Assembly: GCA_036271795.1 (NCBI GenBank) | Contig: DATAZY010000011.1 | Span: forward strand, 62,001-126,000 | Origin: Galbitalea sp036271795 | GTDB taxonomy: Bacteria > Actinomycetota > Actinomycetes > Actinomycetales > Microbacteriaceae | DNA length: 64,000 nucleotides | Reading direction: 5' to 3' | Shown here: positions 51,255 to 61,335 of the stretch, piece by piece | How the letters are laid out: every line of letters begins with the position of its first letter | Numbering within the stretch: the first letter of the stretch is position 1 | Program-made: the position numbers and the translations under genes | The notes under the pieces: generated by a model | Database searches by the model: none | Seen by the model: the letters and a program-made list of their open reading frames with translations, nothing else | What the model was told of the DNA's origin: nothing

Positions 51255-51316
51255 CGAAGTGCCGCGGTTGTTAGCTCAGTCGTCCACCGAAACGCTCCAC
51301 TCCGTCAGTCGGTGCT
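51243..51316. terminator. Long inverted repeat between convergent genes
   Basis: AGCACCGACTGACGAAGTG (51243-51261) pairs with CACTCCGTCAGTCGGTGCT (51298-51316) at 18 of 19 positions, leaving a 36-nt loop. It overlaps the end of the SnoaL-like gene and lies just before the 3' end of the opposing surface-protein gene, so it may act as a bidirectional terminator. Confidence 0.5.
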
Positions 51317-51322
51317 AAATGA

Positions 51323-54300
51323 TCACGCCCGCTTCCGTCGCACTACCGCCGCGATGCTTGTTGCGATCAGGCCTGCCAGCAGTAGCAGGGCTGCTGTGAA
51401 CAAACCGCCGCGTGGGTCAACGCCTGTGGTGCCGAGCACGACGTGGTGTGGTGGGTCGGCGGCCGTTGGCACATTCACGGTGATGGTGGCGGTGTCGCAG
51501 GCTTGCTGGGTTCCGCCGGTGTCGCACAGCGTGTAGGTAAAGGAGTCGGTGCCGGCGAATCCAGGATCCGGCGTGTAGACGAAGTCACCTCTCGGGTCGA
51601 CGACGACTGTCCCATGTCCTGGGGTCGTGGCGACGACCGGGGAGCCGAGCGGTTGGCCGGAGTGGGAGGTGCTTCCGCTGAGCACGTCGATCGGCGCGGT
51701 GGCGGTGTTCACCTTTGTCGTCACGGTCAGGTTGGGGGCGGTGACAACGTTGGGCAGCACGGTCACCGCAATGGTCTCCGGCTCGCACGTGGGCGGGGCG
51801 GCGGTGTCGCATACCTGCACTGTGTAGGAGTCCGGACCCACATACCCTGGGACCGGCTCGTAGGTTACCGCGCCGGTGGCCCCGTCGATCGTGATCGTCC
51901 CGTGGGTGGGCGCGGTGAGCTGGGTCACGGATGCTGGGTCGATCGGCAGCCCTGCTGCGGTCGCGATTTGCGAGAGCGGCGTGATGATCACCGTGTTCTG
52001 CCCCGTCGTGATACCGGTGTTGGCGGCGGGGCCACTCACGAAGCTGTTCGCGACGACGACGAACACCGTTGCGTCCGAGCACACCAGTGTCGGATGCGAC
52101 GTGTCGCAGATGTTGTAGCCGAAGCTGTCCGAACCCGACCATCCGGGGTCAGAGGTGTAGGTGAACGAGCCGTCGCCGTTAGCCACAACGGAGCCGTGGG
52201 TGGGCGGAGTTGTTAGCGTCGGGTTGGCGAGGGCTTGCCCGGTCTGGGTCAGATCGTTCGCGCCCGCGAGGATGCTCGTCGGAGTCGCCGCCGTCGTCGA
52301 GACGTGATCATCGACCGCGGTGACGACGTTGGCTCCGACCGTCACCTGCACCGGCGAGGTGTGACACTGGGCCGGCGCCGAGGTATCGCAGACCCTCACC
52401 GAGTAGCTGTCTGGTCCGGTGTAGCCGTGGTCGGGCGTGTAGGTGACATCGCCGGTCGCCGGATCGATCGTGATCGTCCCGTGGGCGGGTGCCGTGGGCT
52501 GGGTCACCGTTGTCACGTCAACGGGCGCACCCTGCGCGGACACGATATCGTCAAGCGGTGTGACGATTGGGGTGTTCTGCGGTGTGCTGATGGCGGCGTT
52601 GCCGTCCAGGAACACGTTCGTGATCGCATCTGAGTCATCGGCGGTGGCTTCAAGAATTGCGGGCAAGATTGCGGGGTCCGGTGCCGATACGGTCGCCGTA
52701 TTGTCGACCGGACCGATCGTCCCGTCGGCAACCTTCACCGTGAGCGTTACGGAAACGCTCGACCCCGGGCCACCAGAGACACCGTCGCCATCACCGTTGG
52801 GCACGCCGGCGGGTTGCAGGGTTGCCAGGTCCCAGGTGATCGTCGATCCGGACGGGGTGCCGCCGCCACTGGCCGAAACGAACTGGAGGCCGGCCGGCAG
52901 AGTGTCGACAAGTACCGCGTTCGTGACCTGCTCGCCGACCAACGTGTTGCTCGCCGTCAGCGTGTACGTCGTCTGATCGCCGACTGTGACCGCGCTCACT
53001 CCGTCGCTCTTCGTCAACGCCAGTCCCGCCGTGGCGTCGGCGATCGAGTAGCAAGCCTCGGCGGTGTTGTTATCCGGGTCCACATCGGGCAGGGGACCCG
53101 ACACGGTCTCGTCGACGCAGGATGTGCTGAACACCGCGTTGTCGACGGCGACCGGCAGGCTGAGCGTCTCAGGGCTGTCGATGGTCAGAGTGCGGGTCGA
53201 ACCATCCGTGTTCTGCGCGACACAGGTCAGGGTAACCGGGCCGGCAATCGGCGCGCTGTCGCCACCGGTGTCAGAGCAGGCATACCCGGTCGGGGCCAGG
53301 TCGGTGACACTCAGCCCGGCAGGAAGATCGACCGTCACGATTGCCGGAGATTCCACGGAACCGCCATTGTTGACAACGGTGAAGTCGACACTGCCGGGAC
53401 GGCCTGCCTGCAGTGGAAGGTGGTCGGGCGCACTGATCGCCAGATCGGCGGCCTCCGTGGAGGCGCAGACGGCTTGCGGCTCGGCGGCGATGGTCTGGTC
53501 GCTGGCGGCGGCGACCGAGTTGCAACCCACGGCGTTGGCCAGGGTGCCAGCCGCCACCGCAGCGGTGTAAGTGAACGATGCCGACGCGCCCGGAGCCAGC
53601 GACGCGAGGGTGGCGCGAATGGCCGAGGCGCCGGCAACGGTGGTGTTCCAGTTGTCGGCGCAGCCCGGCGCACCCGGGTAGACCTCGGGCCGGCAGGGGT
53701 TGGTAGAGGTGGAGTAGGCCAGCGTCACGCCGGTTGACACATCCGAGACGGCGCTGAGGTTCTCATCGAAGGTGCTGCCGCGGGGGGTCGACGCGGTGGC
53801 CTGGCTGGTGCCAGTGTCACCGACGTAGGGGAGTACGTCGTAGGCGGCGGCGTTGGTGACGGCTGCCGTGCCGGTGTTGGTGAGCGTGACCCGGTACTCG
53901 ATGCTTGTGGATGTCGCGGGCACCGGGACAACCGAGCCAGGGGTTGACACCCAGTTACAGCCATCGGGCTGGTCCGGGTCGGGCTGGCAGATCGACTTCA
54001 CCACCGACAACCCCGCCACCCCGGACACCGCGACCGCGGCGCTCGTGGCGGTGGCGAACCACTCGCTGGTCGGCCCGTTGGGGTCGTTCACGTTCGGGAT
54101 GCCCGGCGCGTTCACCGTCGCCCCGGCGTAGTTAGCTGTCGTGTTGGTGAACTGGTTGCGGGAGTCGCCGAACCACGCCAGGGCCGTGCCGCTGGTGCCA
54201 CCGGCCGCGGCGGTCGGCTGCGCGACGACGTTCATGGTCGGCACGTTGGCTGCGGTGTCACCGAAGGTCACGCTGTTCGGCCAGGACGCGACCACATACT

Positions 54301-56446
54301 GCTGGCTGAGGCCGCCGATGGTCGCGGTGCCATAGCTGAAAGCCACCCCGGCGGGAGGCGTGCCGGCGCTGAAGGTCGGCGGCGTGCCCTGCGGGATGCT
54401 CCAGCCCGGCGGGGCGATGAACACGTACTCCGGGGTGATCTCCTCCCCGTCCGGCATGCCACCGACGACGCTGCCCGTGCTCCCGTTGAGGGCGTTGGCG
54501 GCCCGCCCGTTCATGGCGAAGGTGACGTTCGTTCCGGGCACGGGGGTGCCACCACCGGCGACCACCGGGGTGGACTGACCGGCCTGAAAGAAGGGCTTGA
54601 ACGGCTCAGCAGCGACGGTGACGGTGGCCGTCTCCGGCCCGAGGTCGATGTCAGGCTGCGCCGGGTCGTTGGGGTCGCTCGGATCGCCGGGGTAGTGCAT
54701 CACGACCGAGGCGGTATTGGTGTCGACCGTCCCGGCCGGGGTGCCCGCCGCGATGCTGAAGGTGAACTGGGCCTTGAACACAACGCTGGCCTTGGACGGA
54801 TTCGACGATGCATTGACCGCGGGCGGGATCGTCGCGCTGGTTACCGTCGCCGCGGTGACCCAGGTTCCGGCCGGCGCGGTGAACGACGTGCCGGCGAACG
54901 TGCCGGTGACCCCGGTGTTGAGCGTGTAGGCCACGCTCGCCATCGCGACCGCGCCGCTGTAGGTCACCGTCGTGACATGGGCGCCGGTCTGGCCGAGAGC
55001 GTTGTCGGTGACCACCGCGACCGCCGCCACGTTCGCCTCATTGAAGGCCTGCACGTACCAGCTGCGCAAGCGCGGGGCGAAGGCAGCCACCGCTCCGCCG
55101 GGAGTGCAGGTGCGGCCCCAGTCATCGCGGCCGCTGGCCGGGCAAATCATCCCTGTCGTGTCCGGCGGCGCCCAGTCGGTCGCGTGCTGCACGGACGAGC
55201 CGCTGGTGTCGGAATCGGCGATCTTGTCGGCCTCGGCCTGCTCAAACGCGGTGTAGCACTGCACATTGTGGGTCACCGAGGTCGTCGCCGTCTTGGCCGC
55301 CCCGCCGCCGACATAGTTCGCCGTGACCGACAACGTCGACGTGACCGGGTCGCTGAAGTTACAGCCGCTCGGGTCCGCGTCCGGGAACGAGGTACCCGGA
55401 TAGGTGACGGTGACCGTGCGGGGTGTGTAGTCCGGGCCACGGGCGTTCCAGTTACCGCCGGCGGCGGTGCCCCAGCCACCGGCCGCGTTGTAGTCCGGCG
55501 CCGTGGGCGAACCCAACGTCCAGGTGATCGTGTTCGTCGCCGGGTCATAGGTCGGGTTCGTCGGGTCGGCCGCGCCGCCGCTCAGCGTCACCTTGACGTC
55601 GGCCGGGTTGTGCGACACCTGCGCCGGCAGCTGGTAGGTCACCGTGTAGTTGGTCGCGGCCACATTCGTGGCGTCACCCCAGATGTTGCCGCTCGCCGGG
55701 TTGGTCAACGACCCGGTGCCCATCGCCACCCGGTAGGACACCGTCGTGTCCGGCTTGACGTTGCCCGGGCTACTCAGCGACACCGACGGCGACGGGGTGC
55801 TCACATGCCAGGTCACCGGCGCGGCGGCGACCGTCACCGGCGCCGTGGCCGTGTCCGAGGTCATCGTGGCGCCCATGTCGATGACGAACCCGTCCGGGTA
55901 GAACTGAGCCGGCGACACGTAAGCGCCGACATTGCCGACCAGCAGACGGCTCGGCACTGCGAAGACGACCGTGAACGTTCCGCTGGTCCCGGCCGCGAGC
56001 GTCCCGAGGTTGACGGTGGTCCCGGCGGTGTCGTCCGAGGTGATCGTGGCCCCGGCGAACGGCGGCGTCCACGTCGAAAACCGCAGGATCCGGGTCGGGT
56101 TAGCCGAGGTCGGGATGACGTTGTACGGGTCGGGCGGCGCCGCCGGCGCCGGGATCGTGATCGTCGTGTTCGTGCAGTCAGCCGTTGCACACGAATATTG
56201 GAAGTTGTAGGCCACAGAATTCTGGTGGGTGCCGATCTGCGCCGTCGTCTGTGCCGCGCCGCTGACCGAGTCCACGGGTTTCATGGTTACGCTCACCACC
56301 GCGTTTCCCGCTGCGAATGCCGGGCCGGCTGGCAGAACTGCACCGGCCAAGATGGTCAAGCCTGCGAGAAGCAGTGCGGCGATGGAACGGCCGACGCCGA
56401 CTCGCAGCTTGGGGGAAACAGCACGGTGGCGAACATTGTGGCGCAC
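51323..56446 (-). CDS. Large cell-surface protein with DUF11 and Big-type repeats
   Basis: A 1707-aa exported protein with a long basic signal peptide (cleavage near PAFA, about residue 45). The body contains DUF11-like domains (for example GLSVVKSICQP...IEYRVTLTNTGTAAVTNAAAYDVLP and GLALTKSDGVSAVTVGDQTTYTLTASNTL). Near the C-terminus four ~75-90-aa repeats alternate in two types: TAPAHGTITIDPATGDVTYTPDHGYTGPDSYSV and PTHGSVVANGDGSFTYTSDPGWSGSDSF. The tail is LGTTG, a hydrophobic helix and RRKRA, like a sortase signal but not a canonical LPxTG. It probably forms a stalk or adhesin on the wall. The regulator gene divergent from it is a candidate controller. Confidence 0.75.
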   Translation of the reverse strand: MRHNVRHRAVSPKLRVGVGRSIAALLLAGLTILAGAVLPAGPAFAAGNAVVSVTMKPVDSVSGAAQTTAQIGTHQNSVAYNFQYSCATADCTNTTITIPAPAAPPDPYNVIPTSANPTRILRFSTWTPPFAGATITSDDTAGTTVNLGTLAAGTSGTFTVVFAVPSRLLVGNVGAYVSPAQFYPDGFVIDMGATMTSDTATAPVTVAAAPVTWHVSTPSPSVSLSSPGNVKPDTTVSYRVAMGTGSLTNPASGNIWGDATNVAATNYTVTYQLPAQVSHNPADVKVTLSGGAADPTNPTYDPATNTITWTLGSPTAPDYNAAGGWGTAAGGNWNARGPDYTPRTVTVTYPGTSFPDADPSGCNFSDPVTSTLSVTANYVGGGAAKTATTSVTHNVQCYTAFEQAEADKIADSDTSGSSVQHATDWAPPDTTGMICPASGRDDWGRTCTPGGAVAAFAPRLRSWYVQAFNEANVAAVAVVTDNALGQTGAHVTTVTYSGAVAMASVAYTLNTGVTGTFAGTSFTAPAGTWVTAATVTSATIPPAVNASSNPSKASVVFKAQFTFSIAAGTPAGTVDTNTASVVMHYPGDPSDPNDPAQPDIDLGPETATVTVAAEPFKPFFQAGQSTPVVAGGGTPVPGTNVTFAMNGRAANALNGSTGSVVGGMPDGEEITPEYVFIAPPGWSIPQGTPPTFSAGTPPAGVAFSYGTATIGGLSQQYVVASWPNSVTFGDTAANVPTMNVVAQPTAAAGGTSGTALAWFGDSRNQFTNTTANYAGATVNAPGIPNVNDPNGPTSEWFATATSAAVAVSGVAGLSVVKSICQPDPDQPDGCNWVSTPGSVVPVPATSTSIEYRVTLTNTGTAAVTNAAAYDVLPYVGDTGTSQATASTPRGSTFDENLSAVSDVSTGVTLAYSTSTNPCRPEVYPGAPGCADNWNTTVAGASAIRATLASLAPGASASFTYTAAVAAGTLANAVGCNSVAAASDQTIAAEPQAVCASTEAADLAISAPDHLPLQAGRPGSVDFTVVNNGGSVESPAIVTVDLPAGLSVTDLAPTGYACSDTGGDSAPIAGPVTLTCVAQNTDGSTRTLTIDSPETLSLPVAVDNAVFSTSCVDETVSGPLPDVDPDNNTAEACYSIADATAGLALTKSDGVSAVTVGDQTTYTLTASNTLVGEQVTNAVLVDTLPAGLQFVSASGGGTPSGSTITWDLATLQPAGVPNGDGDGVSGGPGSSVSVTLTVKVADGTIGPVDNTATVSAPDPAILPAILEATADDSDAITNVFLDGNAAISTPQNTPIVTPLDDIVSAQGAPVDVTTVTQPTAPAHGTITIDPATGDVTYTPDHGYTGPDSYSVRVCDTSAPAQCHTSPVQVTVGANVVTAVDDHVSTTAATPTSILAGANDLTQTGQALANPTLTTPPTHGSVVANGDGSFTYTSDPGWSGSDSFGYNICDTSHPTLVCSDATVFVVVANSFVSGPAANTGITTGQNTVIITPLSQIATAAGLPIDPASVTQLTAPTHGTITIDGATGAVTYEPVPGYVGPDSYTVQVCDTAAPPTCEPETIAVTVLPNVVTAPNLTVTTKVNTATAPIDVLSGSTSHSGQPLGSPVVATTPGHGTVVVDPRGDFVYTPDPGFAGTDSFTYTLCDTGGTQQACDTATITVNVPTAADPPHHVVLGTTGVDPRGGLFTAALLLLAGLIATSIAAVVRRKRA

Positions 56447-56693
56447 GAGTCAACTCCAAAGAATTTCTGAATAATGACCGTCGCGCCCACCCAGCCCCCA
56501 GCGTCCGAGTCACGAACCTGGGCGAGACTTGTTTTTGACTTTATGCGCACGGCACCGCGTCACCCGAAAGATCCCCCGGCCTCTCCCCCGGCTTGGGTGC
56601 GGCCGATCGGTATCCTCTAACCGGGGGTGTTCCGGTGGACTGGTTTTTCGGATCATGTCGCTGTGAGCCGGATACCTCCCGGCCGGGACGGAC
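56447..56693. promoter_or_regulatory. Divergent promoter region of the surface protein and LuxR regulator
   Basis: About 250 nt separate two divergent genes and should contain both promoters. I see no convincing palindrome or alternative gene. Confidence 0.35.
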
Positions 56694-59285
56694 GTGGTGA
56701 CCTTGGCAGCTGGAGTGTTGAACCGGAAACGGCTCTTTGAGGTCCTCGACCTCATGGACCGTCCGGTCACTGTGGTTGTTGCGCCGAGCGGCTTCGGCAA
56801 GACGACGCTTGTGCGCAGCTGGGTCGAGTCTGTGGGCGACACAGCCCCTCGAATCTGGGTGACGCTCAGCGGGGATATCACGACCCGTCACGCCTTCTGG
56901 TCATCGGTTGTGTCGAGTGCGCTCCGTCAGGGGCATCTCAGTGAGAGTGACGCGAGCATCCTGCTCGAAGACATCGAGGCCCATGACGATCCGGTGCCGA
57001 TCATTGCCGCGACTACCAACTCACGGGGGCGGGTGGTGCTGATTCTGGATGCCTATGAGAGCCTGCGGGAGACCGTCAGGATCGTCGATGATGACCTCCT
57101 CCGGCTAACGGAACGCGCTCCAGAACTTCGTGTGATCCTCACCACTCGCACGGCGACCGGCCTCGCTGAAGAGTCACAACAGCTACGGGGGAAGGTCCGT
57201 CTCATCACGGAACGCGAACTCGCGTTCACCAGGGAAGAGACCGCGACCTTCCTTGGCGAACACCTTCCCGGTGCCGATCCGCGGGTGGCGGATCTGATCC
57301 ACCGTGATACCCGCGGCTATCCCTTAGCGATCCGGGCCACCACCGTCGCACTCTCTCGACAGCCCGAATCACCGATACATTCGAGCTCGTCATGGCGATC
57401 ACTCGTCGTGGACGATTTGGCCATCCAGCTGGCGAGTTCGAACGATGTCCGAGAGTTTGTCCTTTACACGAGCGTCCCTCCTTTCTTCGATCCTGACCTG
57501 GCGGCCGATCTGTCAGGGCGCGCGGACGTGAAGGAACTTCTGGGCGAGCTGGAATGGAACGGCTTCGGCCGTTGGATTCCGTATTCCCGCGCGCATCCGG
57601 TGTTCCAGTACGCGGACTCGGTGCGCGATACGTTTCTTGCCGAATTGCGTACCACCGATCCCGGAACCTACTCGGTACACGCGGCCCGCTCGGCCGAATG
57701 GATGCACGCCAACGGGAAGCACGAGGAGGCCCTGGTCCTCGCCATCGACGCCGGAGACTACGAGCTCGCGACCCGCATTTACCGCAGCCTGTTGGTGGAT
57801 GAGCCCGAGAGCTACATCACCGATCGACTCGAGCGGCATCTCAGCCGAATCCCGCTGGCCGCGATGAAGAGCCTGCCCGTTCTCGCGTTCGGGCGCGCAA
57901 TAGCCCAGATGAGCAACCCCGCAACCCGTGCCAGCGCAATCGAGCTACTGCAAGTCACGGCGGCGCGAGCAACCGCGAACCTTCGCGGCCTGACACAGGC
58001 CGAAATCCTGGTTCACTACACAATCAAAGCCGCGAGCCTGAGATTCCTCGGCTCCTTCGTGGAGTCGGCGCGCGTCGCGGATCGCGCAATCGAACTTTTC
58101 GAGACAAGCGATCTGGGCGCTCGGCCGCTTCCGGCAGAACTGCAGCCCCTCGTCCTCCGCCACCTCGCGTACTCGTTGTTCCAGAATGCACAGATACCCC
58201 AGTCCCGACGAGTCGTTGATCTCGCTGTGAGCACGGCAACGCGGCCGTGGTCCCGCAACTACACGCTGGTCTATGGAGTCGGAATCCATGCGATCACTGG
58301 CCGCCGGGTCGAAGCCGAAGCAACGCTCGAACAGATCGATCCTGATGCATGGCCGCGAGATCACGAGCACACCTATCTGAGCGCCATGGGACGAATCGGC
58401 AAGGCCGCCCTCCTCCTCGACGACTTCGACTTCGATGGTGCCCTGCGCCAGTTCGACGGTTGCGAGTCGTTCCTGCACACCGCAGAGTTCTGGCCATTCT
58501 TCACCTGGACCTTCATGCACGCCCACCTAGGGCTCGGCGGCACGGCGGCCGAGGCACACCGCGTCGATGCTGCCCTCCGCTCCACCCCGTCACCGCCAGG
58601 CGTCGGCAGGAACCTCGGGACAGCCGCCCTGCACAACGCCCTGACGATCTTGTGGCTCGCAAGCGGCCGCCGAGCACGCGCGACCGAACTCCTCGCAGCG
58701 CGCGTAGGAGCCCCAGGCCAGCTGGCACCCGCGATCATGCTCGAACGGTTGATGGCAGACGACCCCGCGGGAGCACTACGGCGCCTATTGCTCCTCGAGA
58801 CAGAAACAGGCCACACCACCCGCTCGACCGCAGGCATGCTCATGCTCGGAGCCGCCGCCGCCATCCGCGTCTCGGACGAACCCCTCGCCCGCACCCTGCT
58901 CGACCGGGCAACCGCGATAACCGACGGGCACCGGATAGGCATGCACCTGCTCTACCTACCCTCTGACGACGCCGACAACATACGCGCGCTAGCCCAACAC
59001 GTCGGCGACACTTCCACATCCGCCGCACTGCAACGCGCACCAAGCGTCATCGGTCACTCCCGCAGCCTCACACCCACCCTCACCCCACGCGAACGCGAAG
59101 TACTACGCGCGCTCGGACGCTACGAGACACGACGCGAGCAGGGGGAGGCCCTCCACGTGTCCGCCGAAACCATCAAGACCCACACCACCAACATCTACCG
59201 CAAACTCGGAGTCGACTCGCGTGACGCAGCAATCCAGCGCGCCCTGGAACTCGAACTCCTCGGCGAGATGCGTGATCAAGAATGA
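56694..59285 (+). CDS. MalT-like LuxR-family transcriptional activator
   Basis: An 863-aa STAND-type regulator. Walker A VVAPSGFGKTTLV lies near residues 28-40, followed by a helical sensor/TPR-like region rich in LxxA repeats. The C-terminal LuxR HTH is LTPREREVLRALGRYETRREQGEALHVSAETIKTHTTNIYRKLGVDSRDAAIQRALELELL (about 797-857). In the HTH the normal GxSNKEIA-type turn is replaced by ETRREQGEAL, a mild divergence. It would be activated by ATP plus an inducer. Its stop overlaps the ATG of an LPVTG surface protein and it diverges from the large surface-protein gene, which suggests control of wall-surface structures. Confidence 0.82.
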   Translation: MVTLAAGVLNRKRLFEVLDLMDRPVTVVVAPSGFGKTTLVRSWVESVGDTAPRIWVTLSGDITTRHAFWSSVVSSALRQGHLSESDASILLEDIEAHDDPVPIIAATTNSRGRVVLILDAYESLRETVRIVDDDLLRLTERAPELRVILTTRTATGLAEESQQLRGKVRLITERELAFTREETATFLGEHLPGADPRVADLIHRDTRGYPLAIRATTVALSRQPESPIHSSSSWRSLVVDDLAIQLASSNDVREFVLYTSVPPFFDPDLAADLSGRADVKELLGELEWNGFGRWIPYSRAHPVFQYADSVRDTFLAELRTTDPGTYSVHAARSAEWMHANGKHEEALVLAIDAGDYELATRIYRSLLVDEPESYITDRLERHLSRIPLAAMKSLPVLAFGRAIAQMSNPATRASAIELLQVTAARATANLRGLTQAEILVHYTIKAASLRFLGSFVESARVADRAIELFETSDLGARPLPAELQPLVLRHLAYSLFQNAQIPQSRRVVDLAVSTATRPWSRNYTLVYGVGIHAITGRRVEAEATLEQIDPDAWPRDHEHTYLSAMGRIGKAALLLDDFDFDGALRQFDGCESFLHTAEFWPFFTWTFMHAHLGLGGTAAEAHRVDAALRSTPSPPGVGRNLGTAALHNALTILWLASGRRARATELLAARVGAPGQLAPAIMLERLMADDPAGALRRLLLLETETGHTTRSTAGMLMLGAAAAIRVSDEPLARTLLDRATAITDGHRIGMHLLYLPSDDADNIRALAQHVGDTSTSAALQRAPSVIGHSRSLTPTLTPREREVLRALGRYETRREQGEALHVSAETIKTHTTNIYRKLGVDSRDAAIQRALELELLGEMRDQE

Positions 59286-60502
59286 CGACGGACACCACTT
59301 CCAGGCGCCAGCAGATCGGTGCGGTTCTCGCGTCAACGATGCTGCTTACGGCAACGATCGGCGGTGCAGTCCTCTTCGATGCTCCCGCAGCTCAGGCCGC
59401 GCCGCTGACCTGCACGAGCGACTTCTTCCTGCCCGGAGCCGCGGGTACCATCGCGGAACGCACCCCCTCGGGGGTAGTGAACACGATCACGACATCGCCG
59501 TCGATCGCCGTGCAGAGCATCGCATTCAATCCCGTCGACGACGAACTCTATGCGACCGCGCAACCCGGCACTCATCTGTTCCGGATCGACGGGGACGGCG
59601 CGACGACCGACCTCGGTGTCATACCGGGGCCCGGATCGAGTCTCGGAATCAGCCCAGACGGAACCGTGTGGACCGTCAACGGCAGCAGCTTGATCCGCAT
59701 CGATCTCACCACCATGGCGGTGACGACAATCCCGCTGTCCGCCGGAGGCGTCGGCGGTGACATCGCCTTCGTCGGCGACCAGATGTACGCCTGGGGAGGC
59801 AACCCAAACGCGCTCGCCCGTATCGATGTGACAACCGGGACGGTTCAGGCCGTCCCTCTCAGCGGCCTCGGTCCGGTCTCGGCCCTGTGGAGCTCCAACG
59901 GCCACCTCTATGCCGGAGCCGGCACGACCATCCGGGAAGCCGTCGGCCTTGACACCGCCAGCCCATCGCTCGTGAACCCAGGTGTCACGATGCCGTTCAG
60001 CGCCGGTGATGGCGCCTCCTGCGCCAGCGCGCCGTCACCGTTCCTGGCCGCCACGGACGACGACCTGACCGGCAGGCCAATCGATGCGGCATCCGGCGGC
60101 ACGACCGGGAGCGTCCTCGTCAACGATCTGCACAACGGCATCGCGGTCAGCCCGTCGGATGTCACCACCGGGCTGGTCAACAACGGCGGGCTCGTCGGCG
60201 CGACGATCGGCACCGACGGCACGATCACGGTCTCGCCGGGCGGCAATCCGGGAAGCTACTCGCTGCAGTACCAGATCTGCCTCGTCACGATCCCGCAGAT
60301 CTGCGACATCGCCACCGTGAGCATCCTGGTATCGACAGGGTCACCAGCCGTCGCCCCGGGCCCCGGCTCCGACGACCCAGCTCTCCCGGTTACCGGCACT
60401 AACGCGATGCCCGCTGGTCTCGCCGCCCTCGTCATCGTGGCGCTGGGACTCACCGCCCTCGTCACTGAGCGGCTCCGCTCTCGGATGCGTCGCCGCGGCT
60501 GA
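59282..60502 (+). CDS. LPxTG-anchored surface protein with beta-propeller-like repeats
   Basis: A 406-aa exported protein. A signal peptide (IGAVLASTMLLTATIGGAVLFDAPAAQA) precedes repeats resembling a WD/YVTN-like propeller (QSIAFNPVDDELYATAQPGTHLFRID, SSLGISPDGTVWTVNG, ALWSSNGHLYAGAG). A Big-like segment (DDDLTGRPIDAASGGTTGSVLVNDLHNG...VTTGLVNNGG) follows. The C-terminus is a clear sorting signal, LPVTG-TNAMP, then a hydrophobic helix and RMRRRG. Sortase should anchor it to the wall. It overlaps the LuxR stop by ATGA, so it is co-expressed with its probable regulator. Confidence 0.82.
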   Translation: MTTDTTSRRQQIGAVLASTMLLTATIGGAVLFDAPAAQAAPLTCTSDFFLPGAAGTIAERTPSGVVNTITTSPSIAVQSIAFNPVDDELYATAQPGTHLFRIDGDGATTDLGVIPGPGSSLGISPDGTVWTVNGSSLIRIDLTTMAVTTIPLSAGGVGGDIAFVGDQMYAWGGNPNALARIDVTTGTVQAVPLSGLGPVSALWSSNGHLYAGAGTTIREAVGLDTASPSLVNPGVTMPFSAGDGASCASAPSPFLAATDDDLTGRPIDAASGGTTGSVLVNDLHNGIAVSPSDVTTGLVNNGGLVGATIGTDGTITVSPGGNPGSYSLQYQICLVTIPQICDIATVSILVSTGSPAVAPGPGSDDPALPVTGTNAMPAGLAALVIVALGLTALVTERLRSRMRRRG

Positions 60503-60805
60503 TACCCCCGCCCCCAACGGCATGAGACGAACGCGACATCGCAGCGCCGAGTTCGTGCCGGAACGACAGACCGCCATCTAGCGAACGCGATCGATGCCGT
60601 TCACCCAAGGTACGAATTCCCATCGTCCTAACCGCGAACTCCGCAACAATGGTGCTGTGCTTGCGCCACCCAGGTGCGCGCTCTTACGCCCCCCGGTCTG
60701 AAATGGCGAACCGGATTGGTTCGATCTGCCAGCGGGCGAAGCGCTTCTCGGCTGATCGGATGATGGAGTGCATCCAAATCCGCCTCCGGCGGTTGTTCCG
60801 AAGCG
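60503..60805. other. Gap between convergent genes
   Basis: About 300 nt with no convincing gene. A weak GCGC-rich hairpin (about 60664-60680) is the only structure seen. Confidence 0.3.
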
Positions 60806-61261
60806 TCATCCTGGCGGAGGACTCGTACGACCTTCCTGCGATGGTGGTGTGTCGTCGAGGTGGCGGGCACGGAGTTCGTCCATGTGTTTCTCGAGAAAAG
60901 CGGGACCTTTCTCGCGCATGTGTTGCTGCCTGGCACGCAGCTCTGTGCTTCCGGGGCACCAGTCGAGGCCCCAGTTGCCGAGGGCGCAGATGATCGGGAG
61001 GGTCTGGATGCCCGCTTCGGTCAGGCTGTAGCGGGCACGCTGTCCGCGGGCGGCGGTGCCCCGGGTGAGGAGGCCTGCCTCGACGAGCTTCACGAGGCGG
61101 TCGGCGAGAATGTTGGATGCGATGCCCTCGATCGACCCGGTCAGTAGTGCCCGGAAGTAGCGGCGGTCATCGAAGATGATGTCGCGCAGCACGAGGAACG
61201 ACCAGCGGTCCCCGAGAACTTCGACGGCGGCGTTGATCGGGCTCCCGGACCGTGGCTCCAC
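60806..61261 (-). CDS. HxlR-family winged-helix regulator
   Basis: A 151-aa MarR-like HxlR protein: SPINAAVEVLGDRWSFLVLRDIIFDDRRYFRALLTGSIEGIASNILADRLVKLVEAGLLTRGTAARGQRARYSLTEAGIQTLPIICALGNWG, the standard HxlR core. HxlR proteins often sense aldehydes or redox-active compounds. It starts with GTG behind GGAGGC and is divergent from a RibD-type reductase gene 74 nt away, which it probably regulates. The gap contains TAGTTCGTTCTCAATATAGTAGT, AT-rich promoter-like sequence. Confidence 0.85.
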   Translation of the reverse strand: MEPRSGSPINAAVEVLGDRWSFLVLRDIIFDDRRYFRALLTGSIEGIASNILADRLVKLVEAGLLTRGTAARGQRARYSLTEAGIQTLPIICALGNWGLDWCPGSTELRARQQHMREKGPAFLEKHMDELRARHLDDTPPSQEGRTSPPPG

Positions 61262-61335
61262 GTTGCCTCCTTGACAGCTAGTTCGTTCTCAATATAGTAG
61301 TTGCAGAACGCAATCACTATTGGGAAGAGGAGCCG

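Noticed and set aside
51266..51285. GTTAGCTCAGTCG, resembling a tRNA D-arm
   Set aside because: There is no T-arm or acceptor stem around it, and it lies in the loop of the inverted repeat at 51243-51316.
52814..56470. Long plus-strand open frames (about 300 and 590 codons) opposite the large surface protein
   Set aside because: They are extremely Arg/Gly/His-rich, the usual complement of a Ala/Thr/Gly/Pro-rich gene, with no domain.
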